Of a stretch of DNA of 64,000 nt, positions 44,399 through 53,741 are shown piece by piece. Source of the DNA: Cellulomonas sp. Leaf334. GTDB taxonomy: Bacteria; Actinomycetota; Actinomycetes; Actinomycetales; Cellulomonadaceae. How positions within the stretch are numbered: the stretch's first letter is position 1; every line of letters starts with the position of its first letter. The stretch covers positions 2,181,447 through 2,245,446 of the forward strand of contig NZ_LMOO01000001.1 in NCBI RefSeq assembly GCF_001424195.1. The letters are read 5' to 3'. Made by a program: the position numbers and the translations under genes. The notes under the pieces are model-generated. The model searched no databases, was not told the DNA's origin, and was given only the letters and a program-made list of their open reading frames with translations.

Positions 44399-44913
44399 TC
44401 GACATGAGCCCGAACATCGTCCTCGTCGTCACCATCGGCGTGCTGTTCGCCGCGGGTGTCTACCTGCTGCTCGAGCGCAGCCTGTCGCGGGTGCTCATCG
44501 GCGTCATCCTCATCGGCAACGGCGCGAACCTGCTGTTCCTGGTGGCGGGCGGCGCGGCCGGACGCCCTCCGATCGTCGGGAACGAGCCCGAGGGTCAGAT
44601 GAGCGACCCGCTGCCGCAGGCCATGGTCCTGACGGCGATCGTCATCACGCTCGGCATGACCGCGTTCCTGCTGGCCATGGCCTACCGGTCGTGGCAGCTG
44701 CACCGGCACGACGAGGTGCAGGACGACGTCGAGGACCGTCGTATCGCGCGCCTCGCGGCGGTCGACGAGCGCGCGTTCGCCGACCTGGACACCGAGGTCG
44801 CCGCCGGGACCCTGGACGAGGAAGCAGCCGAGGCCCGCGACGAGACCGACGAGGGCGCGCCAGCGCGAGAGAGTACGGCCGCACCGGCGACGGCACGGGA
44901 GGTGCAGCCGTGA
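44395..44913 (+). CDS. mrpC: Na+/H+ antiporter subunit C
   Basis: A 172-residue NuoK-like subunit. Three membrane helices appear, beginning NIVLVVTIGVLFAAGVYLLLERSLSRVLIGVILIGNGANLLFLV, with conserved LTAIVITLGMTAFLLAMAYR. The C-terminal 60 residues are an acidic tail longer than in many homologues. GTG 44395 overlaps the mrpA stop by 4 bp; ATG 44404 is an alternative. Confidence 0.93.
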   Translation: MIDMSPNIVLVVTIGVLFAAGVYLLLERSLSRVLIGVILIGNGANLLFLVAGGAAGRPPIVGNEPEGQMSDPLPQAMVLTAIVITLGMTAFLLAMAYRSWQLHRHDEVQDDVEDRRIARLAAVDERAFADLDTEVAAGTLDEEAAEARDETDEGAPARESTAAPATAREVQP

Positions 44914-46454
44914 CCGACTACACCTGGCTCGTCCCGCTCCCCGTCGTCATCCCGCTGTCCGCCGCGGGCCTCGCGCTCGCGCTCTACCGTCGGCCGAACG
45001 TGCAGCGGTTCGTCACGGTGGTGGCCCTCGCACTCGTCCTCGTCGCCAGCCTGGCACTGCTCGTGCTCGCCGACGAGGGCCCGCTCGTCGTGGACGTCGG
45101 CGGCTGGGCGGCCCCTGTCGGCATCGACCTGGTGGCGGACCGGCTGTCGGCGCTCATGCTCACGATCTCCAGCGCGGTCACCCTCTGCGTCCTGCTGTAC
45201 TCGCTGGCGCAGGGCAACGAGGACGACGAGGAGTCCGCGCCGGTCTCGATCTACCACCCGACGTACCTGGTGCTGACGGCGGGCGTGGCCAACGCGTTCC
45301 TGTCCGGGGACCTGTTCAACCTGTACGTCGGCTTCGAGATCCTGCTGGCCGCCAGCTACGTGCTCATCACCCTCGGCGGCACCGGCGAGCGCATCCGAGC
45401 GGGGACCATCTACATCGTCGTCGCGCTGCTGTCGTCGGTGCTGTTCCTCGTGGCGATCGCGATGATCTACGCCGCGACCGGCACCGTGAACCTGGCCCAG
45501 CTCGCCATCCGGCTGCCCGAGATCGACCCGGGCGTCAGCCTCGTCCTGCAGGTGCTGCTCCTGCTCGCGTTCTCCATCAAGGCGGCCGTCTTCCCGCTGT
45601 CCGCGTGGCTCCCGGACTCCTACCCGACCGCCCCCGCGCCCGTGACCGCGGTGTTCGCCGGCCTGCTCACCAAGGTGGGCGTGTACGCGATCATCCGCAC
45701 GCAGACGCTGCTGTTCCCCGACGGCAGGCTGGACGACGCCCTCATGTGGGCTGCGCTGGCGACGATGGTCATCGGCATCCTCGGCGCCGTCGCGCAGGAC
45801 GACATCAAGCGACTGCTCTCGTTCACCCTGGTCAGCCACATCGGCTTCATGGTGTTCGGCATCGCGATGGCCACCGACCTGGGCTACACCGCGGCCATCT
45901 ACTACGTCGCCCACCACATCACCGTGCAGACGGCGCTGTTCCTGGTCGTGGGCCTCGTCGAGCGTGCGGGCGGGTCCACGTCCCTGACCAAGCTGGGTGG
46001 CCTGGCGAAGCTGACCCCGGTGCTCGCGATCCTCTTCTTCATCCCTGCGATGAACCTGGGCGGCATCCCTCCGTTGTCCGGGTTCCTGGGCAAGATCGGT
46101 CTCATCGAGGCCGGTGTCCAGCTGGGGACCCCGCTGGCGTACGTCCTCGTGGTCGGTTCCGTGCTGACCTCGTTGCTGACCCTCTACGCGCTGGTCAAGG
46201 CGTGGAACAAGGCGTTCTGGCAGACGCCCGAGGAGCCGCGCCCGCCGGTCCGCCTGCCCTTCGGGATGGTCGCCCCGACCGGCGCGCTCATCGTCGTCGG
46301 TCTCCTGCTCACGGTCGCGGCCGGCCCCCTGTACGCCTACACCGAGCGCGCCGCTGTCTCCCTGACCGAGCGCACCCCGTACGTCGAGGCCGTGCTGCCC
46401 GACGGGGAGCGCGGCCAGGGCGTCTCCGACGACGTGGCGGAGGACCAGCCATGA
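44910..46454 (+). CDS. mrpD: Na+/H+ antiporter subunit D
   Basis: A 514-residue NuoN-like proton channel subunit from GTG 44910 (4-bp overlap). About fourteen membrane helices are visible. Typical segments are FNLYVGFEILLAASYVLITLGG, AVFPLSAWLPDSYPTAPAPVTAVFAGLLTKVGVYAIIR, and AQDDIKRLLSFTLVSHIGFMVFG. The conserved lysines in TKVGVY and DDIKRLL are retained. It forms the ion-translocating core with MrpA. Confidence 0.94.
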   Translation: MTDYTWLVPLPVVIPLSAAGLALALYRRPNVQRFVTVVALALVLVASLALLVLADEGPLVVDVGGWAAPVGIDLVADRLSALMLTISSAVTLCVLLYSLAQGNEDDEESAPVSIYHPTYLVLTAGVANAFLSGDLFNLYVGFEILLAASYVLITLGGTGERIRAGTIYIVVALLSSVLFLVAIAMIYAATGTVNLAQLAIRLPEIDPGVSLVLQVLLLLAFSIKAAVFPLSAWLPDSYPTAPAPVTAVFAGLLTKVGVYAIIRTQTLLFPDGRLDDALMWAALATMVIGILGAVAQDDIKRLLSFTLVSHIGFMVFGIAMATDLGYTAAIYYVAHHITVQTALFLVVGLVERAGGSTSLTKLGGLAKLTPVLAILFFIPAMNLGGIPPLSGFLGKIGLIEAGVQLGTPLAYVLVVGSVLTSLLTLYALVKAWNKAFWQTPEEPRPPVRLPFGMVAPTGALIVVGLLLTVAAGPLYAYTERAAVSLTERTPYVEAVLPDGERGQGVSDDVAEDQP

Positions 46455-47002
46455 GCCTGCACCCGCGCCGGCACAGGTGGCGCACCCAGTGGGCGACCGT
46501 CGTCTGGCTGACCGTCGTGTGGGTGTTCCTCTGGGGCGACCTGTCCGTCGGCAACGTGCTGTCCGGCCTGGTCATCGCGCTCGCGGTGACCACCGGGCTG
46601 CGGATGGCGCCCATCGACTTCCACGGACGGTTCCGTCCGCTGGGCTTCCTGCGGCTGTCCGCACGCTTCGCCGTCGACCTGGTGAAAGCGTCGTTCGAGG
46701 TCAGCCTCATCGCGATCCGACCCCGGTACGTGCCGCGCGGTGCGGTCATCGGCGTCCAGCTGCGCAGCCACTCCGACCTCTACCTGACCCTGACCGCGGA
46801 GCTGTCGTCGCTGGTCCCCGGCTCGCTGGTGGTCGAGGCGCACCGCCTCACCGGCATGCTCTACCTGCACGTCCTCGACGTGCGGCAGAGCGGCGGGATC
46901 GAGGCGGCGCGGCAGGCGGTGCTGGACCAGGAGGAGCGGGTGCTGCGGGCGTTCGCGTCGGACGAGGAGCTGGTCGCGGCCGGTCTGGGGGTGCGCGCAT
47001 GA
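46451..47002 (+). CDS. mrpE: Na+/H+ antiporter subunit E
   Basis: A 183-residue subunit starting at ATG 46451 (ATGA overlap). Two membrane helices near the N-terminus (WATVVWLTVVWVFLWG and LSGLVIALAVTTGLR) precede the conserved cytoplasmic domain. That domain contains LVKASFEVSLIAIRPRYVPRGAVIGV and LTAELSSLVPGSLVVE, the MrpE hallmark. Confidence 0.93.
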   Translation: MSLHPRRHRWRTQWATVVWLTVVWVFLWGDLSVGNVLSGLVIALAVTTGLRMAPIDFHGRFRPLGFLRLSARFAVDLVKASFEVSLIAIRPRYVPRGAVIGVQLRSHSDLYLTLTAELSSLVPGSLVVEAHRLTGMLYLHVLDVRQSGGIEAARQAVLDQEERVLRAFASDEELVAAGLGVRA

Positions 47003-47412
47003 CCGCCGTCATCTGGGTCTGCGGGATCCTCATCACCGTCGGGGCGGTGCTCGCCGTCATCCGGGCGGAGAAGGGTCCGTCGATGCTCGACCGGACCGTC
47101 GCCCTCGACATCGTGGTGACGGCGATGATCGTGGCGGTCGCCCTGTACGGCGCGGTCGAGCGCCGCACGGACGTCGTCCCGGTCCTCGTGGTCCTCTCGC
47201 TCGTCGGCTTCGTCGGGTCCGTGACCATCGCGCGGTTCGCGTCCGTGGAGCCCGAGGGCGAGGGCCGCGTGCGCACCCGCGAGGAGATCGCCGCCCAGGA
47301 GGCCGAGCGGATGGACGCCGAGGACGAGGCCGAGGGGACGCGCCGGACAGACCGCCGTGAGGGGTTCGACGAGCACCACGGCGGCGGCGCCGAGGGGGAG
47401 GTCCGAGGATGA
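46999..47412 (+). CDS. mrpF: Na+/H+ antiporter subunit F
   Basis: A 137-residue subunit from ATG 46999 (ATGA overlap). The first 85 residues have three helices of the MrpF type (VCGILITVGAVLAVIRAEKGPSMLDRTVALDIVVTAMIVAVAL). An unusually long, highly charged tail of about 50 residues ends in HHGGGAEGEVRG. The tail is not needed by the family and may be lineage-specific. Confidence 0.92.
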   Translation: MTAVIWVCGILITVGAVLAVIRAEKGPSMLDRTVALDIVVTAMIVAVALYGAVERRTDVVPVLVVLSLVGFVGSVTIARFASVEPEGEGRVRTREEIAAQEAERMDAEDEAEGTRRTDRREGFDEHHGGGAEGEVRG

Positions 47413-47810
47413 CCCAGGACCAGTGGACGACCGTCGCCGACGTCGCCTCCGCGGTGTGCCTGCTCGGCGGGGCGTTCCTCGCGTTCGCCGCCGGCGTCGG
47501 CGTCCTGCGCTTCCCCGACCTGCTGGCGCGCATGCACGCGGGCACCAAGCCCCAGGTGCTCGGCCTCGCTCTCGTGCTCATCGGGCTCGCGCTGCGGCTG
47601 CGCTCCGGCGGGGCCGTGTGGGCGCTCGTGCTCGTGGCGGTGTTCCAGATGCTCACCGCCCCCGTCGCCGCGCACATGGTCGGTCGGGCCGGCTACCGGA
47701 CGGGCAAGGTCCGCAGCGACCTGCTGGTGGTCGACGAGCTGACCAACGACCAGGAGCTCGCGCAGGTGCGCGACCAGGGTCGCCCCGACGACGACGACCC
47801 CCGAGACTGA
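47409..47810 (+). CDS. mrpG: Na+/H+ antiporter subunit G
   Basis: A 133-residue last subunit of the Mrp complex, overlapping mrpF by 4 bp. Three helices are present. The hallmark GVLRFPDLLARMHAGTKPQVLGLALVLIGLALRL is intact, followed by the third helix ALVLVAVFQMLTAPVAAHMVGRAGY. The C-terminal tail is acidic. Confidence 0.93.
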   Translation: MTQDQWTTVADVASAVCLLGGAFLAFAAGVGVLRFPDLLARMHAGTKPQVLGLALVLIGLALRLRSGGAVWALVLVAVFQMLTAPVAAHMVGRAGYRTGKVRSDLLVVDELTNDQELAQVRDQGRPDDDDPRD

Positions 47811-47827
47811 GCTCCAGGAGGTACGTG

Positions 47828-49276
47828 ATGACGCGACCGGACGTGGTGGTCGTCGGCTCGGGCCCCAACGGGCTCGCCGCCGCCGTCACCCTCGCGCGCT
47901 CGGGCCTGCGGGTCACGGTCCTGGAGTCGCAGTCGACGGTCGGCGGCGGCGCGCGGACCCTCGACCTCGGCCTGGCCGACGGGATCACGCACGACATCTG
48001 CTCCGCCGTCCACCCGATGGCGTGGGCCTCCCCGTTCTTCCAGGCGTTCGACCTGTCGCGACGCGGGGTCGAGCTCTTGGTGCCCGAGGTCTCCTACGCG
48101 CACCCGCTCCCCGACGGGCGCGCCGGGGTCGCGTACCGGGACCTGGACCGGACGGTCGAGGAGCTCGGCGTCGACGGGGCGGTGTGGCGGTCGCTGGTCG
48201 GCGGCGACCCGGCCGCCGTGGTGCGGCTGGGTCTGTTCGACAAGCGGTCGGTGCCCCTGGTCGACCCGCGGGCGGCGCTGCGGTTCGGGCTCGGTGTCCT
48301 GGAGCAGGGCACGCGCGCGTGGGACCGCCGGTTCGTCGGCGACGTCGCACCGGCGCTGCTGACCGGTATCGGGGCCCACGCGATCTCGCCGCTGCCGTCG
48401 ATCGCGGCGGCGGGCACCGCGCTCCTGCTGGGCACCCTCGCGCACGCCGAGGGCGGCTGGCCCATCCCACGCGGCGGCTCCGGGGCGATCGTCGCCGCGC
48501 TGGTCGCGGACCTCGAGGCGCACGGCGGGACCATCCGGACCGACCACCGGGTCCGCAGCGACGCCGACCTGCCGATCGCGCACTGCTACGTGTTCGACAC
48601 CACCCCACGCACCCTGGTCCAGGTGCTCGGCCACCGCCTGCCGCCGCGCGCGCGGGATGCGCTGGCCGCGTTCGAGTACGGCGACGCGGCGGCCAAGGTC
48701 GACTTCGTGCTCGACGGGCCGGTCCCGTGGACCGTGCCCGAGGTCGGGCGGGCAGGGACCGTCCACGTCGGCGGCACGCGCGCGGAGATGGCCCGCGCCG
48801 AGAACACGGTCGCGCGCGGCCAGCACGCGGACCTGCCGATGACGCTGGTCAGCGACCCGACCGTCGTCGACGACACCCGCCAGGTCCATGGCCGTCGGCC
48901 CCTGTGGACCTACACGCACGTGCCGGCGGGATCCGACGTGGACGTGACCGAGGCCATCACCCGGCACATCGAGCGGTACGCCCCCGGGTTCCGGGACGTC
49001 GTCGTCACGTCGCGGTGCGTGCCGGCCGCCCGCATGAGCGACCACAACGAGAACTACGTCGACGGCGACATCTCCGCGGGTCGCGCCAGCATCGGCCAGC
49101 TGTTCGCGCGCCCCACCCGCCGGTTCGACCCGTACTTCTCGGGTCGGGCGGGCGTCTACCTGTGCTCGGCGTCCACCCCGCCCGGACCCGGCGTGCACGG
49201 CCTCGGTGGCTGGTACGCGGCGAAGCGGGTGCTGCGCGAGTTCGGGATCATGGCGCCGCCGAGCCTGGCGCCGTAG
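47828..49276 (+). CDS. Phytoene desaturase-like FAD-dependent oxidoreductase
   Basis: A 482-residue flavoprotein. The dinucleotide-binding motif VVVGSGPNGLAAAVTLARSGLRVTVLE lies at the N-terminus, followed by GGGARTLDL. The C-terminal ISAGRASIGQLFARPTRRFDPY and CSASTPPGPGVHGLGGWYAA are typical of CrtI-related bacterial proteins of unknown substrate, such as the human PYROXD2 group. ATG 47828 follows AGGAGGTACGTG, 17 bp after mrpG. No carotenoid gene is nearby, so a desaturase role is unproven. Confidence 0.85.
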   Translation: MTRPDVVVVGSGPNGLAAAVTLARSGLRVTVLESQSTVGGGARTLDLGLADGITHDICSAVHPMAWASPFFQAFDLSRRGVELLVPEVSYAHPLPDGRAGVAYRDLDRTVEELGVDGAVWRSLVGGDPAAVVRLGLFDKRSVPLVDPRAALRFGLGVLEQGTRAWDRRFVGDVAPALLTGIGAHAISPLPSIAAAGTALLLGTLAHAEGGWPIPRGGSGAIVAALVADLEAHGGTIRTDHRVRSDADLPIAHCYVFDTTPRTLVQVLGHRLPPRARDALAAFEYGDAAAKVDFVLDGPVPWTVPEVGRAGTVHVGGTRAEMARAENTVARGQHADLPMTLVSDPTVVDDTRQVHGRRPLWTYTHVPAGSDVDVTEAITRHIERYAPGFRDVVVTSRCVPAARMSDHNENYVDGDISAGRASIGQLFARPTRRFDPYFSGRAGVYLCSASTPPGPGVHGLGGWYAAKRVLREFGIMAPPSLAP

Positions 49277-49298
49277 GTCCGACCCCCTGCGACGGGGG

Positions 49299-49354
49299 CG
49301 ACCAAGCCATGAGTGTCGCGGCGGGCAGGTTCCACGGCACCCATGGCTCGGTCG
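49299..49354. terminator. Bidirectional hairpin terminator
   Basis: CGACCAAGCCATG (49299-49311) and CATGGCTCGGTCG (49342-49354) form a 13-bp stem with one mismatch and a 30-nt loop. It sits between convergent genes ending at 49276 and 49371. There is no T-run, as is common in high-GC genomes. Confidence 0.6.
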
Positions 49355-49370
49355 CCGCAGGTGCGGGTGG

Positions 49371-49652
49371 TCAGTCCAGCGGGTTCTTCGAGTCGACCCG
49401 CTTGACGAAGCGTGCGGTCGACTTCGTGGCCAGCACCCGCGACACCGCGACGAGCGCGCCGGTCAGTGCCGCAGCCGCGATCAGCTCGGCCGTGCCCGCG
49501 TCGCCCGGGTCCTCGGCCTTCGGCGGCTTGTGGCCCGTCTTGGCCTTCCACGCCTGGCTGAGGACCTGGTTCACGACGAATGCCGCGGCGAGCGCCACGC
49601 CCGCGCCGATGAGCTTGGCGACGATCGACTGCTTCTGCTGGTCGTCCGACAT
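49371..49652 (-). CDS. DUF4235 small membrane protein
   Basis: A 93-residue protein with membrane helices at about 12-30 (KLIGAGVALAAAFVVNQVL) and 53-70 (AELIAAAALTGALVAVSRVL). The linker QAWKAKTGHKPPKAEDPGDAG is characteristic of DUF4235 in actinobacteria. The start at 49652 follows GGAGGATCCCC. The function is unknown. Confidence 0.85.
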   Translation of the reverse strand: MSDDQQKQSIVAKLIGAGVALAAAFVVNQVLSQAWKAKTGHKPPKAEDPGDAGTAELIAAAALTGALVAVSRVLATKSTARFVKRVDSKNPLD

Positions 49653-49750
49653 GGGGATCCTCCGGGAGTGCGGGACGGGGTCTGGGACGACCGTAGCCCG
49701 GCGAGCGCGTCCGCGCCGCTCAGCGCGGCGTAGGATCTGCGGCGAACGAC

Positions 49751-49842
49751 AGGGGAGCGTCGGACCGCAGGGTCTGGACGCTGAGAGTGCGGACCACCGC
49801 AGACCCTCGAACCTGATCCGGTTGATACCGGCGTAGGGAGTC
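49751..49842 (+). ncRNA. TPP (THI-element) riboswitch
   Basis: The sequence has the diagnostic TPP aptamer blocks in order: GGGGAGC, CTGAGAG (49789-49795), GACCC, GAACCTGATC and GGTTGATACCGGCGTAGGGA. It lies upstream of the thiamine ABC transporter. After it, a hairpin (about 49854-49889: CCCCATG paired to CATGGG with flanking pairs) and the following CCCTCC/GGAGG segments form the likely expression platform. TPP binding would close down thiBPQ. Confidence 0.95.
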
Positions 49843-49923
49843 GGGCTTCTCAGTCCTTCCCATGTGGTCGCTGCGGCTGCATGGGAGGGTCCCCTCCTTT
49901 CCGACCGAGGAGGAGCATCACCC

Positions 49924-50946
49924 ATGGCGAGGACCCACTCGCTTCTTGCCGGTCTCGGCATCCTGGCCCTGGCCGGGTGCTCGGCGATCGGCACCGGCGA
50001 CGCCGCCCCCAGCGCGTCGGCCGGGACCGTCACCCTCGTCACGCACGACTCGTTCGGGCTGTCCGACGGCCTCCTCGAGTCGTTCGAGGAGGAGTCCGGT
50101 CTCACGGTCGAGGTCGTCCAGCCGGGCGACGGCGGCGCGCTGGTGAACCAGCTCGTGCTCACCAAGGACGCCCCGCTGGGGGACCTGGTGTTCGGCATCG
50201 ACAACTCGTTCGCGTCGCGGGCGGTCGACGAGGGGGTCGTCGCGCCGACCGAGGCGCCCGACGCGTTCGAGGGTGCCCTGGTCCCCGTCGACTACGGGGA
50301 CGTCTGCATCAACGTCGACCACACGTGGTTCGCGCAGCAGGGTCTGGCCGAGCCGGTCACCCTCGAGGACCTGACCGAGCCGGAGTACAAGGACCTGCTC
50401 GTCGTGCCCAACGCGGTGACGTCGTCGCCGGGGCTCTCGTTCCTGCTGGCGACCATCGGGGCGTTCGGCGAGGACGGCTGGCAGGACTACTGGTCGGCGC
50501 TGAAGGCCAACGGCGTCAAGGTGGCCGACGGCTGGTCCGACGCGTACTTCACGGACTTCTCCGGTGGAGGCGGCGGCGGCCCGCGCCCGATCGTCCTGTC
50601 CTACGCGTCGTCGCCCCCGTCCACGATCCCCGAGGGTGGCACGGAGCCGACGACCGGCGCCCTGCTGGACACCTGCTTCCGGCAGACGGAGTACGCGGGC
50701 GTGCTGGAGGGGGCGGCCAACCCCGAGGGTGCGCAGCAGCTGCTCGACTTCCTGCTGTCCGACGAGGTCCAGGAGGACATCCCGGGGTCCATGTACATGT
50801 ACCCCGTGAGCACCACCGCCGCGCTCCCCGAGGAGTGGACCGCGTTCGCCCCCCTGGCGACCGACCCGTTCGAGGTCGCACCGCAGGACATCAGCGCGAA
50901 CCGTGAGGCGTGGCTGGCCGTGTGGTCGGAGACGGTGATCGGCTGA
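49924..50946 (+). CDS. thiB: Thiamine ABC transporter substrate-binding lipoprotein
   Basis: A 340-residue lipoprotein with lipobox LALAGC (Cys19). The mature part is a class II periplasmic-binding fold matching ThiB: TVTLVTHDSFGLSDGLLESFEEESGLTVEVVQ, DLVFGIDNSFASRAVDEGV, PVDYGDVCINVDHTWF and the glycine-rich FSGGGGGGPRPIVLSYASSPP. It captures thiamine or its phosphates outside the membrane. ATG 49924 follows GAGGAGGAGC and the TPP riboswitch. Confidence 0.93.
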   Translation: MARTHSLLAGLGILALAGCSAIGTGDAAPSASAGTVTLVTHDSFGLSDGLLESFEEESGLTVEVVQPGDGGALVNQLVLTKDAPLGDLVFGIDNSFASRAVDEGVVAPTEAPDAFEGALVPVDYGDVCINVDHTWFAQQGLAEPVTLEDLTEPEYKDLLVVPNAVTSSPGLSFLLATIGAFGEDGWQDYWSALKANGVKVADGWSDAYFTDFSGGGGGGPRPIVLSYASSPPSTIPEGGTEPTTGALLDTCFRQTEYAGVLEGAANPEGAQQLLDFLLSDEVQEDIPGSMYMYPVSTTAALPEEWTAFAPLATDPFEVAPQDISANREAWLAVWSETVIG

Positions 50947-50948
50947 CC

Positions 50949-52685
50949 ATGTCCGTCTCGACGCTCACCCGACCCGGCGCTGCCGCAGCGTCGGGTCGGG
51001 GACGTGTCGTCGCGTTCTGGTCGGTGGCGGTCGTGGTGCCGCTGCTCTTCCTCGGCATCTTCTTCGCGTGGCCCGTGGCCGTGATGATCGCGAAGGGGTT
51101 CGTCGTCGACGGGCAGCTGGACCTCGGCGGGTTCGCCGACGTGTTCTCGCGGCCCCGGACGTGGCGGATCGTCGGGCTGACGCTCGCGCAGGCGACCCTC
51201 GGGACGGTCCTGAGCGTGCTGCTCGGCATCCCCGGGGCGTACGTGCTGTACCGGCACGCCTTCCGAGGGCGGGCGTTCCTCCGGGCGTTCGTCACCGTGC
51301 CGTTCGTCCTGCCGACCGTCGTCGTCGGCGTCGCGTTCCGCTCGCTGCTCGTCGACGGGGGCCCGCTCGGGTTCCTGCACCTGGACGGGACGTTCGCGGC
51401 CATCGTCGCCGCGCTCGTGTTCTTCAACTACGCGGTCGTCGTCCGCGCGGTCGGGGGTCTCTGGGAGCGGCTCGACCCCCGCGCCGAGCAGGCCGCTCGG
51501 GCGCTCGGCGCGTCACCGTGGCGGGCGTTCGTCACGGTGACGCTGCCCGCGCTGACACCCGCGATCGCGTCGGCCGCGTCCCTCGCGTTCCTGTTCTGTG
51601 CGACCGCGTTCGGGACGGTCCTCGTCCTCGGAGGCCTGCAGTTCGGCACCATCGAGACCGAGATCTGGATCCAGACGACGCAGTTCCTCGACCTGCGCGC
51701 AGCCGCCGTCCTGTCGGTGGTGCAGCTCGTCGTCGTCGCGGGGACCCTCGTCGTCGCCGGGCGCGCACGCTCCCGCCGCGAGCGGGCGCTCGGGCTCACG
51801 CTCCCGTCGTCCTCCGTCCGTCCGCTGCTGCTGCGCCGGCCCGCAGGCATGCCGCCCGGCGACGGGCACGCGCTCACCCTCGCCGCCACGGCGGTCACCG
51901 CGCTCGTGGTCCTGCTGCTCGCCCTGCCCCTGGTCAACCTCGTCATGCGGTCGCTGCGGACCGACGACGGCTGGGGGCTCGACCACTACACGGCTCTCGG
52001 CACCACCGGCGGGTCGCTCACCGTCACGGTCTGGCAGGCCACCCTGAACTCCCTGCGGGTCGCGCTCGACGCCACGGTGATCGCGCTGGTCGTCGGCGGC
52101 CTCGTCGCGCTCGTCGTGTCCCGACGGCCGCGCCGCGCGGTCGGCCGCCGTGCCGTCGCCGGTCTCGACGCCCTCTTCATGCTCCCGCTCGGGGTGTCCG
52201 CCGTGACCGTCGGGTTCGGGTTCCTGCTGTCCATGCACCACCCGTTCGGCCTGCCCGTCGACCTGCGGACCAGCCCGCTGCTCCTGCCGATCGCGCAGGC
52301 GGTCGTCGCCGTACCCCTCGTCGTCCGGGTGGTGCTGCCGGTGCTGCGCGCGATCGACCCGCGGCTGCGGGAGGCGGCCGCCACGCTCGGCGCGACCCCC
52401 GGTCGCGTGCTGCGGACCGTGGACCTGTCGATCGCGGCCCGGTCCCTGGGTCTCGCGGTCGGGTTCGCGTTCGCCGCGTCGCTGGGGGAGTTCGGCGCCA
52501 CGTCGTTCCTCGCCCGCCCCGACCGGCCGACGCTGCCCGTGGTGATCTTCCGGCTCATCGGCCGACCCGGTCCCGAGTCCTACGGCATGGCGCTGGCCGC
52601 GTCCGTCGTCCTCGCGGTGCTCACCGCGGGGATCGTCGCCGCCTGCGAACGACTGCGCGCCCCCGGCGCGGGAGGTGAATGGTGA
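50949..52685 (+). CDS. thiP: Thiamine ABC transporter permease
   Basis: A 578-residue permease with two fused binding-protein-dependent transport domains, about twelve membrane helices. Each half has an EAA-type loop: LDPRAEQAARALGASPWRAFVTVTLPAL and IDPRLREAAATLGATPGRVLRTVDL. ATG 50949 begins 2 bp after the thiB stop. The single-chain double permease is the ThiP layout. Confidence 0.92.
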   Translation: MSVSTLTRPGAAAASGRGRVVAFWSVAVVVPLLFLGIFFAWPVAVMIAKGFVVDGQLDLGGFADVFSRPRTWRIVGLTLAQATLGTVLSVLLGIPGAYVLYRHAFRGRAFLRAFVTVPFVLPTVVVGVAFRSLLVDGGPLGFLHLDGTFAAIVAALVFFNYAVVVRAVGGLWERLDPRAEQAARALGASPWRAFVTVTLPALTPAIASAASLAFLFCATAFGTVLVLGGLQFGTIETEIWIQTTQFLDLRAAAVLSVVQLVVVAGTLVVAGRARSRRERALGLTLPSSSVRPLLLRRPAGMPPGDGHALTLAATAVTALVVLLLALPLVNLVMRSLRTDDGWGLDHYTALGTTGGSLTVTVWQATLNSLRVALDATVIALVVGGLVALVVSRRPRRAVGRRAVAGLDALFMLPLGVSAVTVGFGFLLSMHHPFGLPVDLRTSPLLLPIAQAVVAVPLVVRVVLPVLRAIDPRLREAAATLGATPGRVLRTVDLSIAARSLGLAVGFAFAASLGEFGATSFLARPDRPTLPVVIFRLIGRPGPESYGMALAASVVLAVLTAGIVAACERLRAPGAGGEW

Positions 52686-53668
52686 ACGGTCTGTCCGTCC
52701 AGGACGTCGTCGTCAGGTACGGCCCGGTGCCGGCGGTCGACGGGGTGTCGCTCGACGTCGCGCCCGGCGAGGTCGTCGCGCTGCTCGGCCCGTCCGGCTG
52801 CGGCAAGTCCTCGCTCCTGCGCGCGGTCGCGGGACTGGAGCCGCTGGCGGGCGGGACCGTGTCCTGGGACGGGTCATCCCTGGCCGGCGTGCCCGTGCAC
52901 CGGCGCGGGTTCGGGCTGATGTTCCAGGACGGGCAGCTCTTCGCGCACCGGACCGTCGGCGGGAACGTCGCCTACGGCCTGCCGGCCCGCTCCGGCGCGC
53001 GCGTCGCGTCTCTCCTGGAGCTGGTCGGGCTCGCCGGCTACGAGGACCGCGGCATCGCGACCCTGTCCGGCGGCGAGCGGCAACGCGTCGCCCTCGCCCG
53101 GGCGCTCGCCCCCGCGCCCCGGCTCCTGCTTCTCGACGAGCCCCTGTCCGCCCTCGACCGGGCCCTGCGCGAGCGCCTCGCCGTCGACCTGCGCGCCGCG
53201 CTCGTCGCCACCGGCACGACCGCCGTGTTCGTCACCCACGACCAGGACGAGGCCTTCGCCGTCGCCGACCGCGTCGCCGTCATGTCCACCGGCCGGCTCC
53301 TCCAGGTCGACGCACCCGCCGACCTCTGGGTCCGGCCCGCCACGCGCGAGGTCGCGTCGTTCCTCGGCTACGAGGCGTTCGTCCCCCTCGACAGCCCGGC
53401 CGCCGCACCCCTGCGCGACGCCCTCGGGGTCCCGCCGTCCTCCGCGACGCTCGCGCTCGCCGAGGGAGCGTTCGTCGTGGGGCGCACCGGCGTCGCGAAG
53501 GGCACCGTGCGCGGGGTCTCGTCGCGACGAGGACGGTCCGAGGTGCGCGTCGACGTCGACGGGATCGGTGTGGTCACCGCCCTCGGGCCCGTCGGTGGGC
53601 GGTGGTCGGCGGGGGACGTCGTCGAGCTCGGCGTGGAGCCGGACGCGCTCGCGGTCCTCGACGCCTGA
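52679..53668 (+). CDS. thiQ: Thiamine ABC transporter ATP-binding protein
   Basis: A 329-residue ATPase with Walker A GPSGCGKSS, signature LSGGERQR, Walker B LLLLDEPLSALD and switch histidine FVTHDQDEA. A C-terminal regulatory TOBE-like extension runs from about residue 235. The start is ATG 52679 or GTG 52682, both overlapping the thiP stop; GGAGGTG lies just upstream. It powers the uptake of thiamine. Confidence 0.92.
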   Translation: MVNGLSVQDVVVRYGPVPAVDGVSLDVAPGEVVALLGPSGCGKSSLLRAVAGLEPLAGGTVSWDGSSLAGVPVHRRGFGLMFQDGQLFAHRTVGGNVAYGLPARSGARVASLLELVGLAGYEDRGIATLSGGERQRVALARALAPAPRLLLLDEPLSALDRALRERLAVDLRAALVATGTTAVFVTHDQDEAFAVADRVAVMSTGRLLQVDAPADLWVRPATREVASFLGYEAFVPLDSPAAAPLRDALGVPPSSATLALAEGAFVVGRTGVAKGTVRGVSSRRGRSEVRVDVDGIGVVTALGPVGGRWSAGDVVELGVEPDALAVLDA

Positions 53669-53741
53669 TCGCCTTCCGCGGCCGAGCGGACTACGGTCGG
53701 AAGCATCCGGGCGAGCAGGTTCGAGCACCGAGGTGATGGCG

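Noticed and set aside
47828..49276. A carotenoid pathway gene (phytoene desaturase proper)
   Set aside because: The fold matches, but no crtB, crtE or other carotenoid genes are adjacent and the sequence fits the broader family of unknown substrate.
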